Source: NIC37A-2 sp050289625
GTDB lineage: Bacteria; Myxococcota_A; Polyangia; Polyangiales; Polyangiaceae
DNA: 64,000 nucleotides
Assembly (NCBI GenBank): GCA_050289625.1
Contig: JBNKGC010000005.1
Span: 1 to 64,000, forward strand
Reading direction: 5' to 3'
The notes beneath the pieces are model-generated. The model was not told where the DNA came from. It was given only the letters and a program-made list of their open reading frames with translations, and searched no databases. Position numbers and translations under genes: made by a program. The first letter of the stretch is position 1. Each line of letters opens with the position of its first letter. This document shows positions 9,013-17,224 of this stretch, piece after piece.

Positions 9013-10569
9013 GTGTCCGACGAAACACTCATCCAGTTCGACGTCAGCACGTGCGCCGACGTCACGTCGGAGAAGCCGGAGAGCAAAGACGGCTCGCACG
9101 ACGAGGTGCTCTCGGCGCCCGAAGGATCTGCAGAGGAAGGGAGGGTCTGTCCCCGTTGCGACAGCCATTTCGGACCTGAAGCCGGGTTTTGCCCTTTCGA
9201 CGGACAACGCCTCGTGCCGCGCGTCGGGGATCCCCCGAGCGCAGGTCTCATCGGGCGGCTGATCTCCGGGCGCTACCGAGTCCTCCGCCTCCTGGGCGAG
9301 GGGGGGATGGGGCTCGTCTACGAGGTCGAACATCAAACCCTGCGCCGTCGGATGGCGCTCAAGATGCTCCGCCCCAAGCTGGCGGCCGATCCAGAGCTCT
9401 CGGCTCGATTTCTTCGGGAGGCGCGCGCGGCTGCAGCCATCGAGCACCCGAACGTCGTGCGCATCACTGACTTCGGAGTGACCCGCGAAGGGCCGGCGTA
9501 CTTCGTCATGGAGCTTCTCGAAGGGTGCCCACTCAGGAGCCTCGTGCGACGGGGGCCCCTCGCGCCCGACCGCGTGGCGCACATTGCTCGCCAGGTGGCT
9601 GACGGTCTCGCGGCTGCGCACATGGCGGGAGTCATCCATCGCGATCTGAAGCCGGACAACGTTCACGTTCACGAAGCCGGGGGGGATGCCGTCAAAGTGC
9701 TGGACTTCGGACTCGCGCGCGTCGCGGGCACGAGCAAGCTGACTCAGAGAGGAGTCGTCTTTGGGACTCCCCAATACATGAGCCCAGAACAGGCATCTGG
9801 CGGAGAGCTCGATCCCCGTTCGGATCTCTACGCGCTCGGCGTGATCTTGTACGAGCTCCTTACCGGGCGCGTCCCTTTCGTGGCCGACTCGTACATGGGG
9901 GTGCTGACGCAACACATGTACAAGCGCCCGCAACCTCCGCGGGAAATCGTGGGCGATGCGGATCTTGGGGGACTCGAACCGATTGTGCTCCGATGCCTCG
10001 AGAAATCACCCCGCAAGCGGTATTCGAACATGGTCGGTCTGATGGCCGCGCTGGATCGTCGCCGCTCGGACCGTCCGCTCCTGGAGCAGAGTGGTCGCGG
10101 TGTCTTTCCGTCGGTTCCGACTGCTCCAGAGGGCGTCGACGACGAGTCGCTTCGCGTCCCCGGGCTCGAGGTACGGCGTCGCTGGATGTTCCCGCTCGTG
10201 CTCGGAGTGGGGGTGAGTGGAGCGGGCGTAGGCGCCTGGTTTGCACGGGACGATGCCTCGACAGGAGAGGCACCGCGGAGTGTCCCCAAAACCGCACGTG
10301 CTCCCTCGGCCGCCGCACCTGCGAAACCGTCGCAGATGGAGCCGGTTCCCGCGGGGGGGTCTCCCGATGTCGCTGCCAGGCCTGCGGCATCGGCGGCGGC
10401 GCCAAGACCCGGCCGCGCATCTCGAAGCGAACCGCCAGCTATCCCTCGACCGGCTTCCGGCGCCCGATCGTCGTCCGGGGAATCGGCCGCCGAGTCGGCG
10501 GCTCCCCGTTCGGGGCATCGCTCCCCTGCGATTGGGGAAACGGAAATCGTAGATCCTTGGGCGGACTGA
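9013..10569 (+). CDS. Ser/Thr protein kinase with N-terminal zinc ribbon and one membrane segment
   Basis: 518 residues. A CPRC...CPFDG zinc ribbon lies at about 45-66 and a Hanks-type kinase domain at about 85-350: glycine loop GEGGMG, catalytic HRDLKPDN near 209 and DFGLA near 232, with FGTPQYMSPEQ as activation segment and P+1 loop. All catalytic residues are present. A single hydrophobic segment at about 392-412 is followed by a long Ala/Pro/Ser-rich tail, so the kinase is cytoplasmic and the tail exported. GTG 9013 is chosen; a TTG at 8983 is less likely. It lies upstream of, and on the same strand as, the receiver-DUF4388 gene. Confidence 0.93.
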   Translation: MSDETLIQFDVSTCADVTSEKPESKDGSHDEVLSAPEGSAEEGRVCPRCDSHFGPEAGFCPFDGQRLVPRVGDPPSAGLIGRLISGRYRVLRLLGEGGMGLVYEVEHQTLRRRMALKMLRPKLAADPELSARFLREARAAAAIEHPNVVRITDFGVTREGPAYFVMELLEGCPLRSLVRRGPLAPDRVAHIARQVADGLAAAHMAGVIHRDLKPDNVHVHEAGGDAVKVLDFGLARVAGTSKLTQRGVVFGTPQYMSPEQASGGELDPRSDLYALGVILYELLTGRVPFVADSYMGVLTQHMYKRPQPPREIVGDADLGGLEPIVLRCLEKSPRKRYSNMVGLMAALDRRRSDRPLLEQSGRGVFPSVPTAPEGVDDESLRVPGLEVRRRWMFPLVLGVGVSGAGVGAWFARDDASTGEAPRSVPKTARAPSAAAPAKPSQMEPVPAGGSPDVAARPAASAAAPRPGRASRSEPPAIPRPASGARSSSGESAAESAAPRSGHRSPAIGETEIVDPWAD

Positions 10570-10745
10570 AGCGCGCGGGTCGCACGCTCCGAGGGCACCG
10601 AATCGGTGCTTTCGGCACCCTCCCTGCGCGGCTCGGCGAAGGGGGGATGCCCGTCTATCGGCCGAGTCTTCTGGACAATTTGAGCTGGCGCGATCTTTCC
10701 TTGGGTTTCAGGGGGGATCCGCGTATCAAACCCCCACCGTTCGCC

Positions 10746-10774
10746 TTGACAGTAGGCCCGGTGGACTGAACGCT
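10746..10774 (+). promoter_or_regulatory. Possible sigma-70-type promoter
   Basis: A consensus -35 box TTGACA (10746-10751) is followed 17 bases later by AACGCT, a weak -10. It sits about 50 bases upstream of the response-regulator start, in the 257-base gap after the kinase. Only the -35 box is convincing. Confidence 0.3.
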
Positions 10775-10826
10775 TGGGCAACCAGCGCGCGTGCGCCCGC
10801 AGCGCGCTCACATCCCTCTTCGACCC

Positions 10827-13709
10827 TTGGCAAAGCAAACGCTCCTTCTCGTCGATGCCGACCCGCGCAGCGTGCGCGTGCTCGAGGTCAGTCTCAAGAA
10901 GTCCGGCTTCAGCGTCACCACCGCTGCCGATGGCCAGGACGCACTCTCGAAGATCGAGTTGTCCGCGCCGGATCTCATCCTCACCGACACGCGCTTACCT
11001 CGGGTGGATGGGTACGAGCTGGTGCGGCAGCTGAAGGAGCACCCCGAGCTCGCCGGAATTCCGGTGGTCTTCCTGACCAGTCAGAAGTCCGTGGAGGACA
11101 AGATTCGGGGCCTCGAGCTGGGAGTCGAGGATTACCTCACGAAACCGATCTTCGTGCGCGAGTTGATCGCTCGTGTGAATCTCCTGCTCGCTCGCCGAGC
11201 GCAGCAGAGCATGGCCACGAGCCTCCCCGGGAGTCGCCGCACGAGACTCAGCGGCGACCTCGTCGACATGGGGCTCGTCGACTTGCTGCAGACCTTCGAG
11301 GTCGGACGCAAGAGTGGTGTGGCCCGCGTCGAGAGCGAGGGGCGGGTTGCGACCATCTTTTTCCGTGACGGCAAAGTCGTTGACGCCGAGCTTGGTCGCT
11401 TGCGCGGCGAAGAGGCCGTTTACCGCACCCTGATCTGGAGTGGCGGCACGTTCGAAGTGGAGTTCTGCCCCGTCGATCGAAGCGACGTGGTGCCGACCTC
11501 GACCCAGGGGCTGCTCATGGAGGGCATGCGTCGGGTGGACGAGTGGGGGCGCTTGCTCGAGCAGCTGCCGCCGCTCGAAACCATCTTCGAAGTGGATCAC
11601 GAGCAACTCGTCGATCGTCTCAACGAGATCCCAGACGAACTCAACGGCATCCTCCGTCTGTTCGACGGACGTAGGCCTCTGGAGGAGGTCGTCGATGAAA
11701 GTCCGTTCGAGGACCTGTCGACGCTCTCGACGGTGACGAAGCTGTACTTCGAGGGGCTCCTCGTGATTCGCGAGCAGCCAGCCGAACCGGTGGAAGACGC
11801 GGTCGTCCCCAGCCTCGACACCGAGAGCGACTCGAAGCTCGTTCGCGCGGAGCGCACGTTGGACGTGGTTCCCGGCTTGGGAAACGAGTCGCGTCCCCCG
11901 TCGGTCTCCTGGCGCCCGTCGGCACCACATGTCGAGCCGAGCCTGCCCCCACTGCCGGGCGATCCGTCGCCGCCGAGCATGCGCGCCAAGGCATCTCGTG
12001 ATGCTGGCGGCTCCGCGCAGGGCAGTGAACCTCCGCCGCGGCGCAGCGACTCACCTTCCGATTCGCTAGCGCCCGAGTCGGAACGCGAGTCGTTCGAGAC
12101 CGCTCTTGATCGCAACTCCTTCGGTGCCGCTTCGGATCACGATTCGCTGGCGCCCGTCTCGGAGCGCCGCTCGTCGGACCCGGCGTCCGATCCCGACTCG
12201 GCGGTGCCTACGGGGGTGCGTCATTCGGCGCCGTCTGGGTCGTCCTTCTATCCTCCAGTGGACGACTCCGAGCTGCTCGAGCCCGAGTTTACCGAGCGGG
12301 CCGAGATGCCCCCTCCCGCAGAATTGGTTGGCCCCGAGTCTCCCTCGGCGCCGCGATCTGCACCGCCCATCAGCGAACCAGTGCAGTCCTCCCCGACGCA
12401 GGGCCCGAGGACACGGCTGGCGTCGCCCCAGGCGAGGGCGAGGGCGATCGCGCGGGGCGAGTCGAGTGACGTCAACGTGATTCCATTCCCGGGTGCGGCG
12501 AGCGCCCCACCGGAATCGACGGAGCATGCGGACCTGTCGGCGACGCTGGTCAGCCCTTCGAGCGAGGCTTCCTCGACCGACCGCGATCCCGCGCCGCAGC
12601 GCGAGGATGCGCCAGAGCCGTGGCGCCCCGACCGTACGCTGCTCGGTGTCGGGTTCGATCGAACCATCGATCCTCCCGCCGCGCCTCCTCCGCCGGATCA
12701 GTCTCCCGACGGTGAACGGTTGACGCTCGAACCGCCGCTGGATGAGGAGCCACTGCGCCCGAGCCGCGCGATCGAAGTAGGTTCCCCGTCGAATTCACCG
12801 CCCCCCGTGGACGATCAGCCGCGAGACCCTGGCCGCGTTGGGACCCACGAGCCCGCTCCGCTCGTGGTGCAGCCGTGGACCCAGCAGACCCTGATTGGTC
12901 ACGCCGCCCCGGTCGAACCCATCGAAGACGAGGCGGCGCCCATTGCGCTGAAGCGCCCCGCCGCGTCCTCGACGGATCGGGCCACTCCAGCCCTCACCGA
13001 ACTGACGGGTCGCGTGGCGGTTTCGTCGTCGAAAACGGACGGGCACGCTGAAGGCGAGGACGATCACGCGTTCTTCCGCCAGGGAGACGCTGGTGATTAC
13101 GAGGGGAGCGTCCGGGAAATCGCCCGGCAGCAGCGCGAACTGGCCGCTCTGGAGGCCGATCTGTACGAGCAACGGCTCAGCAGCATGCCGCCGCCGGCCG
13201 TCGTGGCGGAACGGCGTCGCCGCCTCCAGCGGCTCGTCACGCCGCTTCTCGGCGCTGCTGGAATTCTCGCTGTCATCGGGCTCACCGTGAGCGCCATGAG
13301 GTCGGGATCCGGGGAGGCTGGGCAAGAAGAGGAGCCGACCCTCGCGGTGAACCCGGCATCGGCAGAGACGGATCAACCGGCGTCGACCGAAAGCGCTGCG
13401 GAACCGACGGCTTCGCCCGAGGAAACTCTCGACGTCTTGCCGCATCCCGGTCCGGAAGTCGACGAACCTGAGCCGGATCCCGAGCCGGACCCGGTCGTCG
13501 TGGAGCCGGCAGCTCGGGCGGACGCGGAACCCGCGGCCCGAACCACTGCACCGCGCGCGACGGCGGAGCGAGTCATACCATCACCGGGTGTCGCTCCACG
13601 GCCCGAGCCCAAGCCCGCGCCGCGTCGCGAGAATGTCCCGTCGCCCTCGGTCGAGACGCCTGACGCATCGGCCGCTCCACCGCCGAAAGCGTCATTCGCT
13701 CTGCCGTGA
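10827..13709 (+). CDS. Response regulator with DUF4388 domain and late membrane segment
   Basis: 960 residues. A complete receiver domain (about 1-125) has the acidic pair in LLVDAD, the phosphoacceptor Asp near 54 (LTDTRLP) and Lys in LTKP. A DUF4388 domain (about 145-300, starting LSGDLVDMGLVDLLQ) follows, a module common in gliding and predatory deltaproteobacteria. About 480 residues of low-complexity Ser/Pro/Glu sequence come next, then one hydrophobic segment at about 803-825 (LLGAAGILAVIGLTV) and a Pro/Ala-rich tail. A receiver tethered through a late membrane segment is unusual. TTG 10827 gives the natural start MAKQTLLLVDAD; GTG 10791 is the alternative. No histidine kinase is adjacent; the upstream Ser/Thr kinase is a candidate partner. 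Confidence 0.88.
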   Translation: MAKQTLLLVDADPRSVRVLEVSLKKSGFSVTTAADGQDALSKIELSAPDLILTDTRLPRVDGYELVRQLKEHPELAGIPVVFLTSQKSVEDKIRGLELGVEDYLTKPIFVRELIARVNLLLARRAQQSMATSLPGSRRTRLSGDLVDMGLVDLLQTFEVGRKSGVARVESEGRVATIFFRDGKVVDAELGRLRGEEAVYRTLIWSGGTFEVEFCPVDRSDVVPTSTQGLLMEGMRRVDEWGRLLEQLPPLETIFEVDHEQLVDRLNEIPDELNGILRLFDGRRPLEEVVDESPFEDLSTLSTVTKLYFEGLLVIREQPAEPVEDAVVPSLDTESDSKLVRAERTLDVVPGLGNESRPPSVSWRPSAPHVEPSLPPLPGDPSPPSMRAKASRDAGGSAQGSEPPPRRSDSPSDSLAPESERESFETALDRNSFGAASDHDSLAPVSERRSSDPASDPDSAVPTGVRHSAPSGSSFYPPVDDSELLEPEFTERAEMPPPAELVGPESPSAPRSAPPISEPVQSSPTQGPRTRLASPQARARAIARGESSDVNVIPFPGAASAPPESTEHADLSATLVSPSSEASSTDRDPAPQREDAPEPWRPDRTLLGVGFDRTIDPPAAPPPPDQSPDGERLTLEPPLDEEPLRPSRAIEVGSPSNSPPPVDDQPRDPGRVGTHEPAPLVVQPWTQQTLIGHAAPVEPIEDEAAPIALKRPAASSTDRATPALTELTGRVAVSSSKTDGHAEGEDDHAFFRQGDAGDYEGSVREIARQQRELAALEADLYEQRLSSMPPPAVVAERRRRLQRLVTPLLGAAGILAVIGLTVSAMRSGSGEAGQEEEPTLAVNPASAETDQPASTESAAEPTASPEETLDVLPHPGPEVDEPEPDPEPDPVVVEPAARADAEPAARTTAPRATAERVIPSPGVAPRPEPKPAPRRENVPSPSVETPDASAAPPPKASFALP

Positions 13710-13794
13710 GCAGTGGCGGTTTCCGGGGCGGCGGCTGAGTCGAACCGGAAATGGGCCGCGAGCGCGACGAGTCGAGCGTGTGCCGATCCGCTTT

Positions 13795-14658
13795 TCAGCG
13801 GGCCCCGGCTCGTTTGCCTTCGAAAAAACGCCTCAAAATCCGGCTCACGTCGCGGGGTGATTCTTCTTGAGGTGCGTGACCACTGTCGAGGAGGTCGAAG
13901 CCGGCGTTTGGGATCTCCTTGGCGAGGCGGCGCCCGAACGATGCTGGATAGACCCGGTCGTGGCGCCCCCAGAGTACCAAGGTCGGGACTTGAATGCGTC
14001 GGCTGTCTGCGACCACGGCGCGCGTGTCGAGCGTTGCTCGCAGGGTCGCTAGCAGCGCGCCGCGCCCAGCGGGGCTGTTCAGGGAATCGTAGTAGGCGTC
14101 GAGTCGAGCTCCGTCGGCACCCGGGGCGATGCGGTCGCGATAGAGGGCGCGGAAGGCGCCGCGTCCAAGAAGCTGCTTGAAAAGGAGGCCCCCGAGGAGC
14201 GGTGTCAGCGCCAGGCGGAGCTTGGGATCCAGAGGCGACGGATAGCAGAGCGTGTCCACGAGCACGAGGCGGGAGACCAGCTCGGGATGTCGCGCCGCTA
14301 CGCGCAGAGCAACGGCGCCGCCCAACGCGTGCCCAACGAGGTGAGCTCTCCCGATGCCGAGGCCACCGAAGAGATCCGCCACAGCTTCGGAAAACGCCTC
14401 GATGCCGTAGGGGTAGCGGTTGGGCCCCGGCTTCTCGCTGTCCCCAAACCCAGGCAAGTCTGTTGCCACGATTCGTCGCTCGCTGGCGAGGTGTTCGGCC
14501 AGGGGCTTCCAAGTGAGGCGATTGGCGAGCAAGCCGTGGAGGAGAACGACGGGCGTGCTGTCCTCTCGTGCGCCTGTCAGTTGCTCCCCGGGGCCCCACT
14601 CCGACACGCGGAGTCGTACCCCGCTGGCGGCGACGTCGCGCTGCAGCTCGGTACCCAT
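13795..14658 (-). CDS. Alpha/beta hydrolase-fold protein lacking the nucleophile Ser
   Basis: 287 residues with a clear alpha/beta hydrolase fold: oxyanion region LLHGLLANRLTW, DLPGFGDSEKP, a strand-nucleophile elbow, the acid in LWGRHDRVYP and the His in DSGHAP. The elbow reads GHALGG where the family has GHSxGG; the codon is GCG, so the nucleophile is Ala. The protein would bind a small substrate or partner but not use standard Ser hydrolysis. Length is normal. The ATG at 14658 is used, with AAGG about 11 bases upstream. It converges on the response-regulator gene, with 85 bases between stops. Confidence 0.85.
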   Translation of the reverse strand: MGTELQRDVAASGVRLRVSEWGPGEQLTGAREDSTPVVLLHGLLANRLTWKPLAEHLASERRIVATDLPGFGDSEKPGPNRYPYGIEAFSEAVADLFGGLGIGRAHLVGHALGGAVALRVAARHPELVSRLVLVDTLCYPSPLDPKLRLALTPLLGGLLFKQLLGRGAFRALYRDRIAPGADGARLDAYYDSLNSPAGRGALLATLRATLDTRAVVADSRRIQVPTLVLWGRHDRVYPASFGRRLAKEIPNAGFDLLDSGHAPQEESPRDVSRILRRFFEGKRAGAR

Positions 14659-15202
14659 CGACGCTCGGACCTTACACCAAGGCGGGGCTTGGATACACGA
14701 TGCCCGGGCGATCTCCGGGCGAGGAGACGCGTGCCCTGAGCGTTTGCCACGGAGCGCCTGAGCAGGAGAGAGCGTCCAAGAAACGCGCGGAACATGTTCG
14801 AGCCATGGGGGTTCGTCGATTGCTTGCCATGAGGGGCGGTTCGCGAAGCAGTTCGCGATGCTTCGCCGAGGCATGATTCGCTGGAGCCGGTCAAGCTCTC
14901 GAGCTTCCGAGGACGATCGAAGGTGCGAGCTTGCCTCGACGCCCGCGCTCGGAGCGTCCACGAGCCATGGATGGCAAATCATCTCCATGGACATTTTCTC
15001 ATTTGGAGACATTTAATGTCACACCTGGATCTCCATCCAGCCTCCATGGAGCCTCGGCGTTCCATACGCAAATTTTCGCGGGGAAAGTGTTTTGGTGGAT
15101 CCACTCAGTGGAATATATTCGCTCGCACCTCGGGGAGAGCGGGCACCGAGATCCTGAGCAGATCGTTAGTGGTCTGGAGGGCAGGGGAGAGCGGACGCGG
15201 CA
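14659..15202. other. Intergenic region with a palindrome cluster
   Basis: No gene is supported in these 544 bases between the divergent hydrolase and MerR-like genes. The right part (about 14960-15125) is richer in A/T than its surroundings and holds several palindromes, listed as a separate feature. It is the most operator-like non-coding stretch in the window. Confidence 0.6.
14962..15120. promoter_or_regulatory. Palindrome cluster, candidate operator region
   Basis: Perfect inverted repeats include TCCATGGA (14984-14991), GACATTTAATGTC (15008-15020, six-base arms), TGGAT/ATCCA (15026-15039), CTCCATGGAG (15042-15051), GTGGATCCAC (15095-15104), CCACTCAGTGG (15101-15111) and GAATATATTC (15111-15120). 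Two share a TCCATGGA core 59 bases apart. They end about 80 bases before the MerR-like start. A dimeric regulator, possibly the MerR-like protein itself, is the obvious candidate ligand; this is inference. Confidence 0.5.
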
Positions 15203-15715
15203 ATGACCGGCATCGACGAAGCCATTCTGAAGAACTTCGAGAAGCAGCACCCGGCGGGGCTCACGTCGGTGGAGATTCTGGATTTCTTCGCTTCCCACGG
15301 ACTTTCCCTGAGCGAGGCCACGCTTCGGAAGTACGTCCAGCTCGGTCTCCTTCCGCGCAGCGTTCGCGTGGGGACCAAGGGCAAGCACCGGGGGTCGAAG
15401 GGGCTCTATCCCGTTCGGGTGATTCGGCAGATCTCCGAGATCAAGCGGATGATGGCCGCGCACTACACCATCGAGCAGATTCAGACCGAGTTCCTCTTCA
15501 TGAGGAGTGAGCTCGAGCAACTCGAACAAACCCTCGGAAGCGTCTTCCAGAAGCTCGAAGATGCGATCGGGAGGCGCAAGCAGGAAGCCACCGCTCGGAT
15601 CGTCGCTCGAGAAGTCGGTGAGGCCCGCTTGCTGAGCAAGGACTTGTTGTCGCGCCTGCGCGCGATCGAGACGCGCGTGACTTCACGGACTCGCGTCGAG
15701 CAGGCGACCGGATGA
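15203..15715 (+). CDS. MerR-like helix-turn-helix regulator
   Basis: 170 residues. The N-terminal part resembles the winged helix-turn-helix of MerR proteins (LSEATLRKYVQLGLLP, then a basic GTKGKHRGSKGLYP wing). It is followed by a long coiled-coil-like helix rich in Glu/Leu/Arg (about 80-165) that would dimerise. No effector-binding domain or metal-binding Cys is present. The ATG at 15203 is preceded by AGGGGAGAG about 12 bases away. A palindrome cluster lies just upstream, so autoregulation is plausible. The next gene, 146 bases on, encodes a sigma-region-4 protein. Confidence 0.82.
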   Translation: MTGIDEAILKNFEKQHPAGLTSVEILDFFASHGLSLSEATLRKYVQLGLLPRSVRVGTKGKHRGSKGLYPVRVIRQISEIKRMMAAHYTIEQIQTEFLFMRSELEQLEQTLGSVFQKLEDAIGRRKQEATARIVAREVGEARLLSKDLLSRLRAIETRVTSRTRVEQATG

Positions 15716-15861
15716 AGAGCTAGAGATTTCTGGCGGCGAGGAGCCGCAAACCGCGGGCAGCGGAAGGGGCCGAGGACGTGCGTGTGGTCGGGACGACCCA
15801 CGGCGGCGGGGATCGTGCGGCCGTTGGATGGATGTTGGCGAGAGTCGGAGGCAGAAAAGAC

Positions 15862-16542
15862 ATGGATGCGAAGGCGGTAACCTTGAAGAAGACGACGGCG
15901 GCTGTGGGTGCTACGGCGCTGCAAGCCGAGCCCATCACGCGGGAGCAACGCCGGTCTCGACGCAAGCGCGAGGTTCGCGCGCGGACCATCAGCGTGAAGC
16001 GGATGACGAAGCGAGAGCTGGAAATCGGCCGCCTCCTCTATCCCGAGACGGATTACTGGAAGCCGAGGACTCGCGCCGAATGTGCGGATGGTCCGCGGCC
16101 GTGTCCCTACGTTTCCTGCAAGCATCACCTGTACATCGACGTGTCACCGCGCACGGGGGCGATCAAGCTGAACTTCCCCGATCTCGAGGTTTGGGAACTT
16201 TCCGAGTCTTGCGCGCTCGACATCGCTGACCGCGGAGGAACCACCCTCGAGGACGTCGGCGCGATCATGAACCTCACCCGCGAGCGCATTCGCCAGGTGG
16301 AGGTGAAGGCTCTCGCGAAGCTCGAGGCATTGCAGGACATGGAACAGCTCCGCGACTACGTCGATGAAGGGCCTGTCGGAAAGCGGCGCTTGCCCCAGCT
16401 TTCGGACAGCGAGAAGAGCCCGAAGATGCGGGCGGCGAAGCTCGTCCCGGTACCCCCTCCCGTCGAGGAGGAAACCGAGTTTTCCGAAGAGGACGACGGT
16501 GACGCCGACCGGTCTCTCGACCTCGAGTTGCTCGACATCTGA
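15862..16542 (+). CDS. Sigma-70 region 4-like DNA-binding protein
   Basis: 226 residues. The central part ends in a typical sigma-70 region 4.2 helix-turn-helix (TTLEDVGAIMNLTRERIRQVEVKALAKLE, about 132-160). There is no region 2 or 3, so it is unlikely to be a complete sigma factor. A small Cys-containing segment (CPYVSCKHH) precedes it, and the tail is acidic (EEETEFSEEDDGD). The first ~45 residues are basic. It may contact -35-like DNA or RNA polymerase as an accessory factor. The ATG at 15862 has GGAGG 10 bases upstream. A good terminator follows. Confidence 0.78.
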   Translation: MDAKAVTLKKTTAAVGATALQAEPITREQRRSRRKREVRARTISVKRMTKRELEIGRLLYPETDYWKPRTRAECADGPRPCPYVSCKHHLYIDVSPRTGAIKLNFPDLEVWELSESCALDIADRGGTTLEDVGAIMNLTRERIRQVEVKALAKLEALQDMEQLRDYVDEGPVGKRRLPQLSDSEKSPKMRAAKLVPVPPPVEEETEFSEEDDGDADRSLDLELLDI

Positions 16543-16587
16543 TCCCACCCACCTCGGGTGGTCGACCGCCGATTCACCCTGCCTCCT

Positions 16588-16622
16588 GCGGCGCGCCGGT
16601 TCCTGCGCGCCGCTTTCGTTTT
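16588..16622 (+). terminator. Rho-independent terminator
   Basis: A perfect 8-bp stem (GCGGCGCG with CGCGCCGC, 16588-16595 and 16606-16613) encloses a 10-base loop and is followed by TTTCGTTTT. It lies 45 bases after the sigma-region-4 gene, between convergent genes. Confidence 0.8.
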
Positions 16623-16636
16623 GTCGGAAGGAGCTC

Positions 16637-17170
16637 TCACCAGCGATTGCAGGTGCGCGACGCGAGGACGGGAGCCACGAGGGAGTCGCAACGTACCCGC
16701 ACGGAGGCGAGGTAGCGCTCGACGGGTTTCCGGGCACCGTCGAAGGCTTGCCGAGATCCTCCCGCCTCGATCACGAAGATCCGATCCTGGGCGGTGAAGA
16801 CGGTGACCCAGTACTCGTAGGGCTGTCCCTGTTCGTCCCGACCAAACCTGAGCCGGTGTCCTGGAGTTCCGTCGACCGACGTAACGGCGGCTTCGGACAA
16901 GAGCGAGTAGCCTTCCACCGTGCGCAGACGCGAGGCGATGGCGTCCTTCCAGAATTCGACGTCGTTGCGGTCCTTCGAATCGATGGCCTTGGCCGCGATG
17001 ACGACACCGCTCACGCTGGTGGCTCGGTAGTCGAAGGCGGGCTTTTGATCTTCCAGCTCGACGAATCCGTCCGGCGTCTCGATGTCGAAGGGGCGGCCAC
17101 ATGCGGATGTGGCGAGGGCGAAAGCGACGAGCAGACAGAATGGAGCGAGGTGGGCTTTCAGTGCGATCAT
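16637..17170 (-). CDS. Small lipoprotein, unknown function
   Basis: 177 residues. The start at 17170 is supported by GGAGGA about 9 bases upstream and gives a lipoprotein signal with lipobox TSAC. The mature part looks like one alpha/beta domain resembling the N-terminal half of DcrB/PsbP-like lipoproteins (TPDGFVELED, then GHRLRFGRD and YWVTVFTAQDRIFVIEA), with a C-terminal Cys pair. That assignment is tentative. It is the second gene of a two-gene minus-strand unit, 54 bases after the DUF4349-like lipoprotein. Confidence 0.72.
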   Translation of the reverse strand: MIALKAHLAPFCLLVAFALATSACGRPFDIETPDGFVELEDQKPAFDYRATSVSGVVIAAKAIDSKDRNDVEFWKDAIASRLRTVEGYSLLSEAAVTSVDGTPGHRLRFGRDEQGQPYEYWVTVFTAQDRIFVIEAGGSRQAFDGARKPVERYLASVRVRCDSLVAPVLASRTCNRW

Positions 17171-17224
17171 GGAAATTCGTCCTCCGGCGGGAACCACTGG
17201 GCAGTGGGCGAGGGCCAAAACGGG

